Origin: a gamma proteobacterium symbiont of Ctena orbiculata
GTDB taxonomy: Bacteria > Pseudomonadota > Gammaproteobacteria > Chromatiales > Chromatiaceae
Assembly: GCA_003058495.1 (NCBI GenBank)
Contig: QBVC01000019.1
Location: forward strand, 124,001 to 188,000
Direction of reading: 5' to 3'
DNA: 64,000 bases
Part shown: positions 37,442 to 46,026 of the stretch, piece by piece
Position numbering within the stretch: position 1 is the stretch's first letter
Layout of the letters: every line of letters begins with the position of its first letter
Notes under the pieces: generated by a model
What the model was told of the DNA's origin: nothing
The model's input: the letters and a program-made list of their open reading frames with translations, nothing else
Databases searched by the model: none
Program-made: the position numbers and the translations under genes

Positions 37442-38188
37442 ATGATCATTCGCTTTTTTCATCAAATGGGTTCGCCGCGCTATTTCTATAATGTAGCGGG
37501 CAAGATGATCCCCTGGTTTATGGTCGGGTTTCTGATCACCCTGGTGCTGGGCCTCTACAACGGTCTGTTCGTCGCCCCACCCGACTATCAGCAGGGCGAG
37601 AGCTACCGCATCATCTATATTCACGTGCCCGCCGCCTGGATGTCGATGTTCATCTACGTGGTGATGGCGGTCTCCGGCCTGATCAGTCTGGTCTGGCGCA
37701 TCAAGATGACGGAGATCATCGTCATCAGCAGCGCCACCGTGGGGGCCTCGTTCACCTTTCTGGCCCTCGCCACCGGCTCGCTCTGGGGCAAGCCGATGTG
37801 GGGAACCTGGTGGGTATGGGATGCACGGCTGACCTCCGAATTGCTGCTGCTGTTTCTCTACCTCGGCATCATCGCGCTGCACAGCGCCATCGAGGACAAG
37901 AGGGTGGCGGCCCGCGCGGTCTCGATCCTGGCCCTGGTCGGGGTGGTCAACATCCCCGTCATTCACTATTCGGTCGAGTGGTGGAACACCCTGCACCAGC
38001 CTGCAACGATTACAAAATTCGACAAACCCTCGATGGATATGAGTATGCTGATTCCGCTGCTAACCATGGCCATCTCATTTAAACTTTACTATGGCGCTGT
38101 GGTCTTAATGCGCGCGCGCGCGGAAATCGTCGAGCGAGAACGCAACTCCCGCTGGGTGCAGGAGCTGGTTGAAGAGGAGGCGAAATGA
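37442..38188 (+). CDS. ccmC: CcmC heme-handling protein
   Basis: Delivers heme to CcmE in the periplasm. The 248-residue protein has six spans and the tryptophan-rich motif WGKPMWGTWWVWDARLTSE, with flanking His residues (IYIHVPAAW, VIHYSVEWWNTLHQ) that ligate heme. It overlaps ccmD by 4 bases. Confidence 0.96.
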   Translation: MIIRFFHQMGSPRYFYNVAGKMIPWFMVGFLITLVLGLYNGLFVAPPDYQQGESYRIIYIHVPAAWMSMFIYVVMAVSGLISLVWRIKMTEIIVISSATVGASFTFLALATGSLWGKPMWGTWWVWDARLTSELLLLFLYLGIIALHSAIEDKRVAARAVSILALVGVVNIPVIHYSVEWWNTLHQPATITKFDKPSMDMSMLIPLLTMAISFKLYYGAVVLMRARAEIVERERNSRWVQELVEEEAK

Positions 38189-38352
38189 GCGAATTCCTCG
38201 CCATGGGTGGATACGCCGTCTACGTCTGGCCCTCCTTTCTGCTGGCGCTGATCGTCCTGGTTGCCAATGTGGTGGCCCCCATGCGGCAGCGCAAGCGAGT
38301 ATTAACCGATATCGCCCGAAAACTACGTCGGGCCAGGAAAGAACAGAGATGA
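38185..38352 (+). CDS. ccmD: CcmD heme exporter small subunit
   Basis: A 55-residue protein beginning MSEFLAMGGYAVYVWPSF, with a single membrane helix (LLALIVLVANVVAP) and a basic C-terminus (MRQRKRVLTDIARKLRRARK), the standard CcmD form. It supports the interaction of CcmE with CcmABC. It overlaps ccmC by 4 bases at its start and ccmE by 4 bases at its end. Confidence 0.93.
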   Translation: MSEFLAMGGYAVYVWPSFLLALIVLVANVVAPMRQRKRVLTDIARKLRRARKEQR

Positions 38353-38810
38353 ACCCCATACGCAAAAAACGACTCACCCTGATCGGCCTGATGGTTGCAG
38401 GTATCGCTGTCGCCACCTGGCTGGCGCTCAACGCCTTCGACGAGAATCTGATGTTCTTCTTCTCGCCTACCGAAGTGGCCGAGGGCAAGGCACCCACCGC
38501 CCACCCGTTTCGCATCGGGGGCCTGGTCGAGGTCGACAGCGTGAAGCGCAAACCCGACGGCCTGACCACCGCCTTCTCGCTCACCGATAACGCCAAGGCG
38601 GTCACCGTGGAGTATACCGGCATCCTGCCCGACCTGTTCCGCGAGGGCCAGGGCATAGTCGCCATGGGACAGTTGAACGAGTCGGGTATCTTCATCGCCA
38701 GCGAGGTGCTCGCCAAGCATGACGAGAACTATATGCCACCCGAGGTGGCGGCTTCCCTGAAGACCGCCCATGACGACGGGGTGAAGAATATGCAGTCGAG
38801 AGTCCAATGA
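38349..38810 (+). CDS. ccmE: CcmE periplasmic heme chaperone
   Basis: Carries heme covalently on a histidine for transfer to apocytochromes. The 153-residue protein from ATG 38349 has an N-terminal anchor (LTLIGLMVAGIAVATWLAL) and an OB-fold. The heme-binding His is in EVLAKHDENYMPPEV, near residue 126. The upstream frame extension lies inside ccmD and is rejected. Confidence 0.96.
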   Translation: MNPIRKKRLTLIGLMVAGIAVATWLALNAFDENLMFFFSPTEVAEGKAPTAHPFRIGGLVEVDSVKRKPDGLTTAFSLTDNAKAVTVEYTGILPDLFREGQGIVAMGQLNESGIFIASEVLAKHDENYMPPEVAASLKTAHDDGVKNMQSRVQ

Positions 38811-40804
38811 TTCCCGAACTCGGTCACTTCGCGCTGATTCTCGCCCTCTGCCTGGCGGTCACCCAGGCGGTCGTGCCCCTGGTCGGCTCCTATACCCGCA
38901 CCGCCTCGTGGATGGCGGCATCGCGCTCCCTGGCCTGGGGGCAGTTCGTGTTCCTCGGCATTTCGCTGATCATTCTGACCAACGCCTTTCTGAGCAACGA
39001 CTTTTCCGTGATCTACGTGGCCCAGCACGGCAACACCAAGCTGCCCGATATCTACAAGATATCCGCGGTCTGGGGGGCCCATGAAGGCTCGCTCCTGTTA
39101 TGGGCCTTTATGCTCGCCAGCTGGAGCGTGGCGATCGCCGTTTTCAGCCGCAACCTGCCCCTGGAGATGGTATCCCGGGTGCTCTCGGTGATGGGTATGA
39201 TCAGCATCGGTTTTCTGCTCTTCATGCTGCTCACTTCAAATCCCTTTGACCGGACCTTCCCCGCGCCCCTCGAGGGGGGCGAGTTGAATCCCATGCTCCA
39301 GGATCCCGGTCTGGCGATCCATCCGCCCATGCTCTACATGGGCTATGTGGGCTTTTCCGTCGCCTTCGCCTTCGCCATCGCCGCCCTGCTGGGCGGGCGC
39401 CTCGACGCCTCCTGGGCACGCTGGTCGCGCCCCTGGACGACCATCGCCTGGGTCTTTCTCACCCTGGGCATCGCCCTCGGAAGCTGGTGGGCCTATTATG
39501 AGCTGGGTTGGGGCGGATGGTGGTTCTGGGATCCGGTGGAGAACGCCTCTTTCATGCCCTGGCTGGTGGGCACCGCGCTGATCCACTCCCTGGCGGTTAC
39601 CGAAAAGCGCGGCGCCTTCAAGAGCTGGACCGTGCTGCTCGCGATCTCCGCCTTCTCCCTGAGCCTGCTCGGCACCTTCCTGGTGCGTTCCGGGGTGCTC
39701 ACCTCGGTCCACTCCTTCGCCTCCGATCCGGCGCGGGGTATCTTCATCCTCGCCTTCCTGCTGATCGTCATCGGCGGCTCCCTGTTCCTCTACACCTGGC
39801 GCGCCCCCTATATCTCCGGCGGCGGCCGCTTCGATCTGATATCCCGGGAGACATTTCTCCTGGGTAACAACCTCCTGCTATCGGTGTTCGCGGCCCTGGT
39901 GCTCCTCGGCACCCTCGCCCCGCTCATCTATGACGCCCTCGATCTGGGCAAGATCTCGGTGGGCTTTCCCTGGTTCAACAAGATGTTCCTGCTCACCACC
40001 CCCTTTCTCGCCCTGCTCATGGGTATGGGCACCCTGGCCCGCTGGAAACACGCCGAACCCTCCCAGTTGGTGAAACAGCTACGGGCCGCTTTCGTCATCA
40101 GCCTGCTGTTCGGCCTGCTCAGCCTGCTGCCGATGTTCTCCGGCGGCAACTGGCTGGTAGGACTCGGCATGGGATTGGCGATGTGGATTGCCACCTCCCA
40201 CGTGGTCAACCTCCGCGATCGGCTGAAGCACAAGCAGGGATTTTCCGGCTTCTGGCTCGACCTGAAAAGCGGCGGACGCAGCTATTACGGCATGATCCTC
40301 GCCCATCTGGGGGTCGCGGTATTCATCGTCGGGGTGACCATGGTGAGCAACTACGGCATCGAACAGGATGTCCGCATGAGTCCTGGGGACGTGAGTGAGA
40401 TAGCGGGCCACAGCTTCAGGTTTGAAGGGGTCAAACGCACCCCGGGACCCAACTACAATGCCCATCGCGGTACTTTCCAGGTGAGCAAGGACGGCGAACA
40501 CCTGATCACCCTGGAGCCGGAGAAGCGTACCTATTTCGTACAGACCAAACCGATGACGGAGGCCGCCATCGATTGGGGAATCACCCGGGACCTCTATGTC
40601 TCCCTGGGCGAACCGCTTGGGGGCGGCGATTGGAGTCTTCGGCTCTACTACAAACCCTATGTGCGCTGGATCTGGCTGGGCGGGCTGTTGATGGGCCTGG
40701 GCGGCATCCTATCGGTTACCGATCGGCGCTACCGCACCGCCAGGGTGAAATCGGCTCAGCGGGTCGGTGGCGGCAGTACCGCAGCGGCCGCTTCCGGGAG
40801 TTGA
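38807..40804 (+). CDS. ccmF: CcmF cytochrome c heme lyase subunit
   Basis: Large polytopic subunit that reduces and ligates heme to apocytochrome c. The 665-residue protein carries the WWD signature GWGGWWFWDPVENASFMPWL, about 14 spans, and conserved His residues (e.g. in LAIHPPMLYMGYVG). Full length. It overlaps ccmE by 4 bases; ccmG follows after 6 bases. Confidence 0.96.
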   Translation: MIPELGHFALILALCLAVTQAVVPLVGSYTRTASWMAASRSLAWGQFVFLGISLIILTNAFLSNDFSVIYVAQHGNTKLPDIYKISAVWGAHEGSLLLWAFMLASWSVAIAVFSRNLPLEMVSRVLSVMGMISIGFLLFMLLTSNPFDRTFPAPLEGGELNPMLQDPGLAIHPPMLYMGYVGFSVAFAFAIAALLGGRLDASWARWSRPWTTIAWVFLTLGIALGSWWAYYELGWGGWWFWDPVENASFMPWLVGTALIHSLAVTEKRGAFKSWTVLLAISAFSLSLLGTFLVRSGVLTSVHSFASDPARGIFILAFLLIVIGGSLFLYTWRAPYISGGGRFDLISRETFLLGNNLLLSVFAALVLLGTLAPLIYDALDLGKISVGFPWFNKMFLLTTPFLALLMGMGTLARWKHAEPSQLVKQLRAAFVISLLFGLLSLLPMFSGGNWLVGLGMGLAMWIATSHVVNLRDRLKHKQGFSGFWLDLKSGGRSYYGMILAHLGVAVFIVGVTMVSNYGIEQDVRMSPGDVSEIAGHSFRFEGVKRTPGPNYNAHRGTFQVSKDGEHLITLEPEKRTYFVQTKPMTEAAIDWGITRDLYVSLGEPLGGGDWSLRLYYKPYVRWIWLGGLLMGLGGILSVTDRRYRTARVKSAQRVGGGSTAAAASGS

Positions 40805-40810
40805 CCACTG

Positions 40811-41356
40811 ATGAATCGCTATTTACGTTACTCCATCCCGCTGCTGGTATTCGTGCTGATCGCATCTTTTCTGGCCTGGGGTCTCAAGCGGGACTACAAC
40901 CCGAGACATATCCCCTCCCCGCTCATTGGGAAGTCGATACCCGACTTTGAACTGCCAACCGTGGAGAGTCCCGACACATTGGTAAAGACCAGCGATCTCC
41001 AGGGCAGAGTCTATCTCCTCAACGTATGGGCGACCTGGTGCGTCTCCTGTCGCGCCGAACACGAGACCCTGGTCCACCTCTCGCGCTCCGGCAAGGTCGA
41101 AATCGTCGGCCTCAACTGGAAGGACGAGCGGGACAAGGCCCGGGCCTGGCTGAGCCAGCTCGGGGATCCCTACACCATCAATATCTTTGACAAGAAGGGA
41201 CGCACCGCCATCGACCTGGGGGTATATGGCGCGCCGGAGACCTTTCTGGTGGACAGCAAGGGCGTCATCCACTATAAGCACGCCGGCCCGATGACCATGG
41301 AGCTGTTCAATGAAACGCTGCTCCCCCTGATTGAAGACTTGAAGCCTCGAGGATAA
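40811..41356 (+). CDS. ccmG: CcmG/DsbE periplasmic thiol-disulfide oxidoreductase
   Basis: Membrane-anchored thioredoxin-like protein that keeps CXXCH cysteines reduced. The 181-residue protein has an N-terminal anchor (SIPLLVFVLIASFLAWGL), the active site WATWCVSCRAEH and the DsbE-type VYGAPETFLVDSKG loop with a cis-proline region. Standard position between ccmF and ccmH. Confidence 0.95.
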   Translation: MNRYLRYSIPLLVFVLIASFLAWGLKRDYNPRHIPSPLIGKSIPDFELPTVESPDTLVKTSDLQGRVYLLNVWATWCVSCRAEHETLVHLSRSGKVEIVGLNWKDERDKARAWLSQLGDPYTINIFDKKGRTAIDLGVYGAPETFLVDSKGVIHYKHAGPMTMELFNETLLPLIEDLKPRG

Positions 41357-41361
41357 GCGAA

Positions 41362-41844
41362 GTGCGCCATCTTCTCCTGACCCTGATCCTGCTATTGAAT
41401 CTCCCGCCTGGCCTCCATGCCGCAACGCTGGCCGAGTACACCTTCGATGAACCGGACAAGGCAGAGGATTTCCGCGACATCATCGAAGAGATGCGCTGCC
41501 TGGTCTGTCAGAATGAATCCCTCGCCGGATCCAATGCCGAACTCGCCATCGATCTGCGCAACGAGATCTACGAGATGATGAAGAGCGGCCAGGAGAAACA
41601 GGACATCATCAATTTCATGGTTGCCCGCTACGGTGATTTCGTTCTCTACAGTCCGCCCCTCAAACCCACGACCTATCCGATATGGTTTGGTCCCCTGATC
41701 GTGTTCCTGATCGGCGGTGTGGTGCTTTTCCGCATACTCAGACGCAAAAACGTTACCCGGGAGACAGAACTCTCTGCAGAAGAGGAACAACGACTGAATC
41801 GGCTGTTAAACCAGTCGAACGACCAGAGAGACGCAGATCAATGA
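41362..41844 (+). CDS. ccmH: CcmH cytochrome c maturation protein
   Basis: Thiol-handling subunit of the heme lyase complex. The 160-residue protein starts at GTG 41362 and has a signal peptide (LLLTLILLLNLPPGLHA). The redox motif MRCLVCQNESLAGSNA follows, then one membrane span (IWFGPLIVFLIGGVVLFRIL). It corresponds to the short CcmH/CcmL form; the TPR part is the separate ccmI gene, which it overlaps by 4 bases. Confidence 0.95.
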   Translation: MRHLLLTLILLLNLPPGLHAATLAEYTFDEPDKAEDFRDIIEEMRCLVCQNESLAGSNAELAIDLRNEIYEMMKSGQEKQDIINFMVARYGDFVLYSPPLKPTTYPIWFGPLIVFLIGGVVLFRILRRKNVTRETELSAEEEQRLNRLLNQSNDQRDADQ

Positions 41845-43139
41845 CCCTATTCTGGATGATTATTGTCGGGTTCACGTTCCTGGCCATGGCCTTTGTCGCA
41901 CTGCCGCTGATGCGCAAGCAGGTCAAAAACAGCATCACCTCCGATGAACTCAACCTGGCCGTTTTCAAGCAGCAACTCGCCGAGCTCGACAACGATCTGG
42001 AATCCGGCATTCTCGACCAGGCCCGCTATGAAGCGGCGCGCAGGGATCTTGAAAAAGAGCTGCTGACGGATATATCCGACAAACCGCAACAACCCGATAG
42101 CAAGGCCAGGGGCCAGCTCATGGCACTCACCGCACTGGCGATACCGGTGGCCGCCCTGGTGATCTATCAGCTGCTCGGCTCCCCGGAGATCATCCAGCGT
42201 CTGGCCGGCCAGCCCGCGACCCTGCCCGCCGCCTCCAGCCAGGCAGGGTCTCGAGCCCCCAATATGGAGAACATGCCGCCGATGGATGAGTTGGTGAAAC
42301 GGCTTGCAGCGAAAATGGAGCAGCAGCCTGACAACCAGGAGGGGTGGATCATGCTGGGGCGCAGCTACATGGCGCTGAACGACCGCTCGGCGGCGATTAA
42401 TGCCTTCGAGCGTGCCATGGAGATCGGCGACGAAAATATCGGCCTCCTGCTGGCCTATGCCGAGGCCATCGCCTCCGGCAGCGGAAACGACTTTACCGGC
42501 CGCGCGGCGCCGATGGTCGAAAAGGCGTTCGAACTTGAACCGAACGATCCCAATGTCCTCTGGATCGCCGGCATACTCGCCTATCAGCGCACGCAGTACC
42601 AGGATGCCATAAACCGCTGGTCGACACTGCGGGGGATGTTGAAACCGCAGAGCGCGGAACTCGAATCGGTGAACAGCGCCCTGGACGACGCCCGAGCCCA
42701 GTTGGGACTGCCCCCGGAAGAGCCGGAACTGCCGAGCATCGCACAAGCCAAGGCACCGGCGCCGGTGGTTGAAAAGGTTGTCGAGAATAGGGGCAAGTCG
42801 CTGAGAGTCGAAATTTCGCTCTCACCGGATATGGAGCAGAAGGCAAAACCGGACGACCTGTTGTTCATCTATGCCAAGGCGATGAGCGGACCGCCCATGC
42901 CGCTGGCGGCGGTGCGGAAAAAGGTCAGCGACCTCCCCCTCGCTATCAACCTGGATGACAGCATGGCGATGATGCCGCAGATGAGGCTCTCTCAACACGC
43001 CAAGGTATCGGTGGGCGCACGTATCTCCCTCTCGGGAAGCCCCACTGCCCAGAGCGGCGACCTCGAGGGCGAAACCAGTGCGGTCAGCCCGGGTCAGGCG
43101 GAAATCGTAAAGGTGGTGATCGATTCGGTTCACCCTTGA
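41841..43139 (+). CDS. ccmI: CcmI apocytochrome c chaperone (TPR)
   Basis: The 432-residue protein from ATG 41841 has two N-terminal membrane segments (MTLFWMIIVGFTFLAMAFVA and about residues 92-112) with a cytoplasmic loop between. A periplasmic TPR domain follows (EGWIMLGRSYMALNDRSAAINAFERA) and then a C-terminal beta domain (RVEISLSPDMEQ). CcmI presents apocytochrome c to CcmFH. It closes the ccm operon. Confidence 0.94.
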   Translation: MTLFWMIIVGFTFLAMAFVALPLMRKQVKNSITSDELNLAVFKQQLAELDNDLESGILDQARYEAARRDLEKELLTDISDKPQQPDSKARGQLMALTALAIPVAALVIYQLLGSPEIIQRLAGQPATLPAASSQAGSRAPNMENMPPMDELVKRLAAKMEQQPDNQEGWIMLGRSYMALNDRSAAINAFERAMEIGDENIGLLLAYAEAIASGSGNDFTGRAAPMVEKAFELEPNDPNVLWIAGILAYQRTQYQDAINRWSTLRGMLKPQSAELESVNSALDDARAQLGLPPEEPELPSIAQAKAPAPVVEKVVENRGKSLRVEISLSPDMEQKAKPDDLLFIYAKAMSGPPMPLAAVRKKVSDLPLAINLDDSMAMMPQMRLSQHAKVSVGARISLSGSPTAQSGDLEGETSAVSPGQAEIVKVVIDSVHP

Positions 43140-43390
43140 CCTGCCGCAGCAGGGCTTATCGACCCCGCCCATTCCCTCTTCATCGCGCCGGCCCGCATAC
43201 GCTTGAGGCCCCTCCTGTTCCCGGTAAACTGCCGTTGATGCCGGTTTTCTCGGATTTACCTGTTCAAGCTCAACAACTCCTGCCATCTGGTTGATATACT
43301 GGCTTAACCAAAAGAAAACTAATATCCTTTTGCCGGTATCTTTCGTCAAATCCTTGGAAAGACCCGCGTATTCCGCTGATAGGAGTCACT

Positions 43391-45427
43391 ATGGCCAGTT
43401 ATTCGACCCACGACATTCGCAATATCGCCCTCGTTGGGCATGCAGGAGCTGGCAAGACCAGTCTGATCGAATCCCTGCTCCATCGGAGCGGCATGATTCA
43501 CACTGCTGGCAGTGTCGAGAGAGGCGATACCGTCTGTGATTATGACGATATGGAAAAAGAGGCGCAGCACTCCCTCGACGTCGCAATCGCCCACCTCGCC
43601 CATGAAGACAAGCAGGTGAACCTGATCGACACACCGGGATATGGCGACTTTCTCGGCCGGGGAATCAGTATTCTTCCGGCCGTGGAGACGGCGGCCGTCG
43701 TGGTCAACGCCTCCGCGGGTATAGAACCGGTCACCATCCGCATGATGGAAGCGGCAAAAAGAAGGAACCTATGCCGCTTTATCATCGTCAACAAGATCGA
43801 TGCCGACGACGTCGATTATGGAGCACTGATGGAGAGCCTGCAGGAGAGCTTCGGCAAGGAGTGCCTGCCCATCAATCTACCCGCCGAGAACGGCCGGAGA
43901 GTCATCGATTGTTTCTTTCAGCCCGGCGGCGATCCAACCGACTTCTCATCGGTTTCCCAGGCCCACGACAATATGGTCGACCAGGTGGTCGAGGTTGACG
44001 AGGAGTTGATGGAGCTCTACCTCGAACAGGGAGAGGCGCTGGAACCGGAACAACTCCACGATCCCTTTGAGAAGGCGCTGCGTGAGGGTCATCTGATACC
44101 TGTCTGTTTCACCTCCGTCGAAAACGGCGCCGGCATCGATGAAATGCTGGCCCTGTTTGCACGCCTGATGCCCGATCCCACCGAGGGGAATCCACCTCCA
44201 TTCATGAAGGGCGAAGGGGCCGACATGCAACCGGTCGAGGTTACACCCGACCCCGGCAGGCATGTCATTGGACATGTTTTCAAGGTCCTCAACGACCCCT
44301 TCCGGGGCAAATTGGGGATCTTTCGCGTACATCAGGGCACCCTGGAAACCAATGCCCAACTCTATATTGGCGATGCCCGCAAGCCGTTCAAGGTGAACCA
44401 CCTGCTCAGGCTTCAGGGAAAGGAACAGGATGAGATGAGCCAGGCGGTACCCGGTGATATCTGTGCCGTGGCAAGGATCGAAGATATCCATTTCGATGCC
44501 GTGCTCCATGACTCCCACGACGAGGACCATCACCATCTGCGTTCCATCGAATGCCCGGTTCCGTTGTTCGGCCTTGCCATCAACACCACCAAGCGGGGTG
44601 ATGAACAGAAACTGGGCGACGCCCTGCACAAGCTCGAAGATGAAGATCCCTGCTTCCACGTTGAGCACAATGTCAGTCTGAACGAGACCGTAATGCGCGG
44701 CCTCGGGGAGATGCACCTGGAAGTTTTGCTGCAGCAGATCAAGAAAAAGTATGGCGTCGAAATTGAAACCCATCCACCCAGCATCGCCTATCGCGAGACC
44801 ATCACACGCAAGGCCGAGGCAAACTATCGACACAAAAAGCAGACCGGTGGCGCCGGCCAGTTCGGTGAGGTGCATATTCGTATAGAGCCCCTTGCTCGGG
44901 GTGAGGGCTTTGAGTTCGTCAACAAGATCGTCGGCGGCGCGATTCCGGGTCAGTTCATCCCCGCTGTCGAGAAAGGGGTGAAGCAGGCCATGGATGAAGG
45001 CGCGATCGGTGGATTTGCGATGCAGGACCTTCGCGTGATTGTCTATGACGGCAAGTACCACGCGGTCGACTCCAAGGAGATTGCCTTTGTCACCGCCGGT
45101 AAGAAGGCCTTTCTAGAGGCAGTTGAAAAAGCCGGGCCGGTGATACTGGAACCGATCGTGAATATCTCCATTACCACCCCTGACAATTTCATGGGCGACT
45201 TGACCGGCGATCTTGCGGGGCGACGCGGTCAGATCAGCGGAACTGAATCGGGGCACAACAACATGCTGGTGATAAAAGGCCAGGCGCCGCTTGCGGAACT
45301 GGAGGGATATGCCACCCAACTCAAGGCGATGACCGGCGGCGAAGGCAACTATACAATCGAATTCAGTCACTATGAGGCGGTGCCCGCCAATGTGCAGCAG
45401 CAACTCAAAGCGGCTAAAGGGGAGTAG
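43391..45427 (+). CDS. Elongation factor G-like GTPase (EF-G2 type)
   Basis: A 678-residue translational GTPase with G1 GHAGAGKTS, G3 DTPGYGDF and G4 NKID, then EF-G domains II-V (for instance RGLGEMHLEVLLQQIKKKYG and AIGGFAMQDLRVIVYDGKYHAVDSKE). It is slightly shorter than canonical EF-G, starts MASYSTHDIRNIALVGHAG and is not linked to rpsL/rpsG/tuf, so it is the paralogous EF-G-like protein rather than the main FusA. Its own terminator lies downstream (45519-45560). Confidence 0.92.
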   Translation: MASYSTHDIRNIALVGHAGAGKTSLIESLLHRSGMIHTAGSVERGDTVCDYDDMEKEAQHSLDVAIAHLAHEDKQVNLIDTPGYGDFLGRGISILPAVETAAVVVNASAGIEPVTIRMMEAAKRRNLCRFIIVNKIDADDVDYGALMESLQESFGKECLPINLPAENGRRVIDCFFQPGGDPTDFSSVSQAHDNMVDQVVEVDEELMELYLEQGEALEPEQLHDPFEKALREGHLIPVCFTSVENGAGIDEMLALFARLMPDPTEGNPPPFMKGEGADMQPVEVTPDPGRHVIGHVFKVLNDPFRGKLGIFRVHQGTLETNAQLYIGDARKPFKVNHLLRLQGKEQDEMSQAVPGDICAVARIEDIHFDAVLHDSHDEDHHHLRSIECPVPLFGLAINTTKRGDEQKLGDALHKLEDEDPCFHVEHNVSLNETVMRGLGEMHLEVLLQQIKKKYGVEIETHPPSIAYRETITRKAEANYRHKKQTGGAGQFGEVHIRIEPLARGEGFEFVNKIVGGAIPGQFIPAVEKGVKQAMDEGAIGGFAMQDLRVIVYDGKYHAVDSKEIAFVTAGKKAFLEAVEKAGPVILEPIVNISITTPDNFMGDLTGDLAGRRGQISGTESGHNNMLVIKGQAPLAELEGYATQLKAMTGGEGNYTIEFSHYEAVPANVQQQLKAAKGE

Positions 45428-45518
45428 TCGCAACAGGATGACACCTGCTTGTCGCACGTTATAGGCAGTTATATGTACCCACTTATAGGTAGTCCCGTAC
45501 AACCGACTGGGTAAGCTG

Positions 45519-45560
45519 AAACCGCTCTGTTTTTTCAGCGTTAGAACAGAGCGGTTTTTT
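45519..45560 (+). terminator. Rho-independent terminator after the EF-G-like gene
   Basis: A 13-base stem (AAACCGCTCTGTT with its complement AACAGAGCGGTTT), a short loop and a T-run at 45555-45561. Located about 95 bases after the stop codon. Strong by eye. Confidence 0.88.
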
Positions 45561-45732
45561 TATATTTCGATTCTTGATAAAAGCCTCGAAAGCGAAAGTA
45601 AAAAAAGCAAAAAAACCAATCAAGCATGCGGCGAAATGAGATTTCCTGTTTACAAAAAGTATCCAAAAACAGGGCATTTAGACGGTTTTTTTAAACAATG
45701 TATTTTACAAAATAATGAATCGCTAGAAATGC

Positions 45733-45746
45733 TTGATCTAGATCAA
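45733..45746. promoter_or_regulatory. Perfect FNR-type palindrome upstream of the octaheme operon
   Basis: TTGATCTAGATCAA is an exact match to the FNR/Dnr consensus TTGAT-N4-ATCAA. With a -10-like TTATAG at 45771-45776 the start point would fall near 45783, so the site is centred near -43, close to the class II activating position. This suggests activation at low oxygen or by an NO-responsive FNR-family regulator. The regulator cannot be named from this window. Confidence 0.7.
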
Positions 45747-46026
45747 GGCAGTCCCCTCCCCGAATCGTTGTTATAGGCCTGTGTAAGCATAAAACGAACA
45801 GGGTTTTACTGACTGGATAACTAAGTGAGACCATGCAGTCCCCATATCAATAACAATCTGGGGTTGGGGGAAAAGTCGTAACCATCCTTTCTTTATAATT
45901 TGGCTTGCTCAATCAATTTGGGGGGACTCATCCGTTGCGCTTGTGCTGCGTCATTTCATTTTCGTACGAATCACCTGTGCCACCGATGAATCTCTTCCTT
46001 ACTGTCAACCCATTAAGGAGGGAGCT

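Larger units (their letters stand above)
45428..46026. other. Intergenic region ahead of the octaheme cytochrome operon
   Basis: 599 bases containing the EF-G-like gene terminator (45519-45560), a perfect FNR-like palindrome (45733-45746), a TTATAG element near 45771-45776 that could be the -10, and then about 245 bases of probable 5' leader. An AAGGAGGGAGCT Shine-Dalgarno precedes the ATG at 46027. Upstream of the palindrome the DNA is AT-rich. No coding frame is supported. Confidence 0.6.

Noticed and set aside
43391-45427. The main elongation factor G (fusA)
   Set aside because: It is not in a str operon, is shorter than usual and has the EF-G2-type N-terminus, so it is treated as the EF-G-like paralog.
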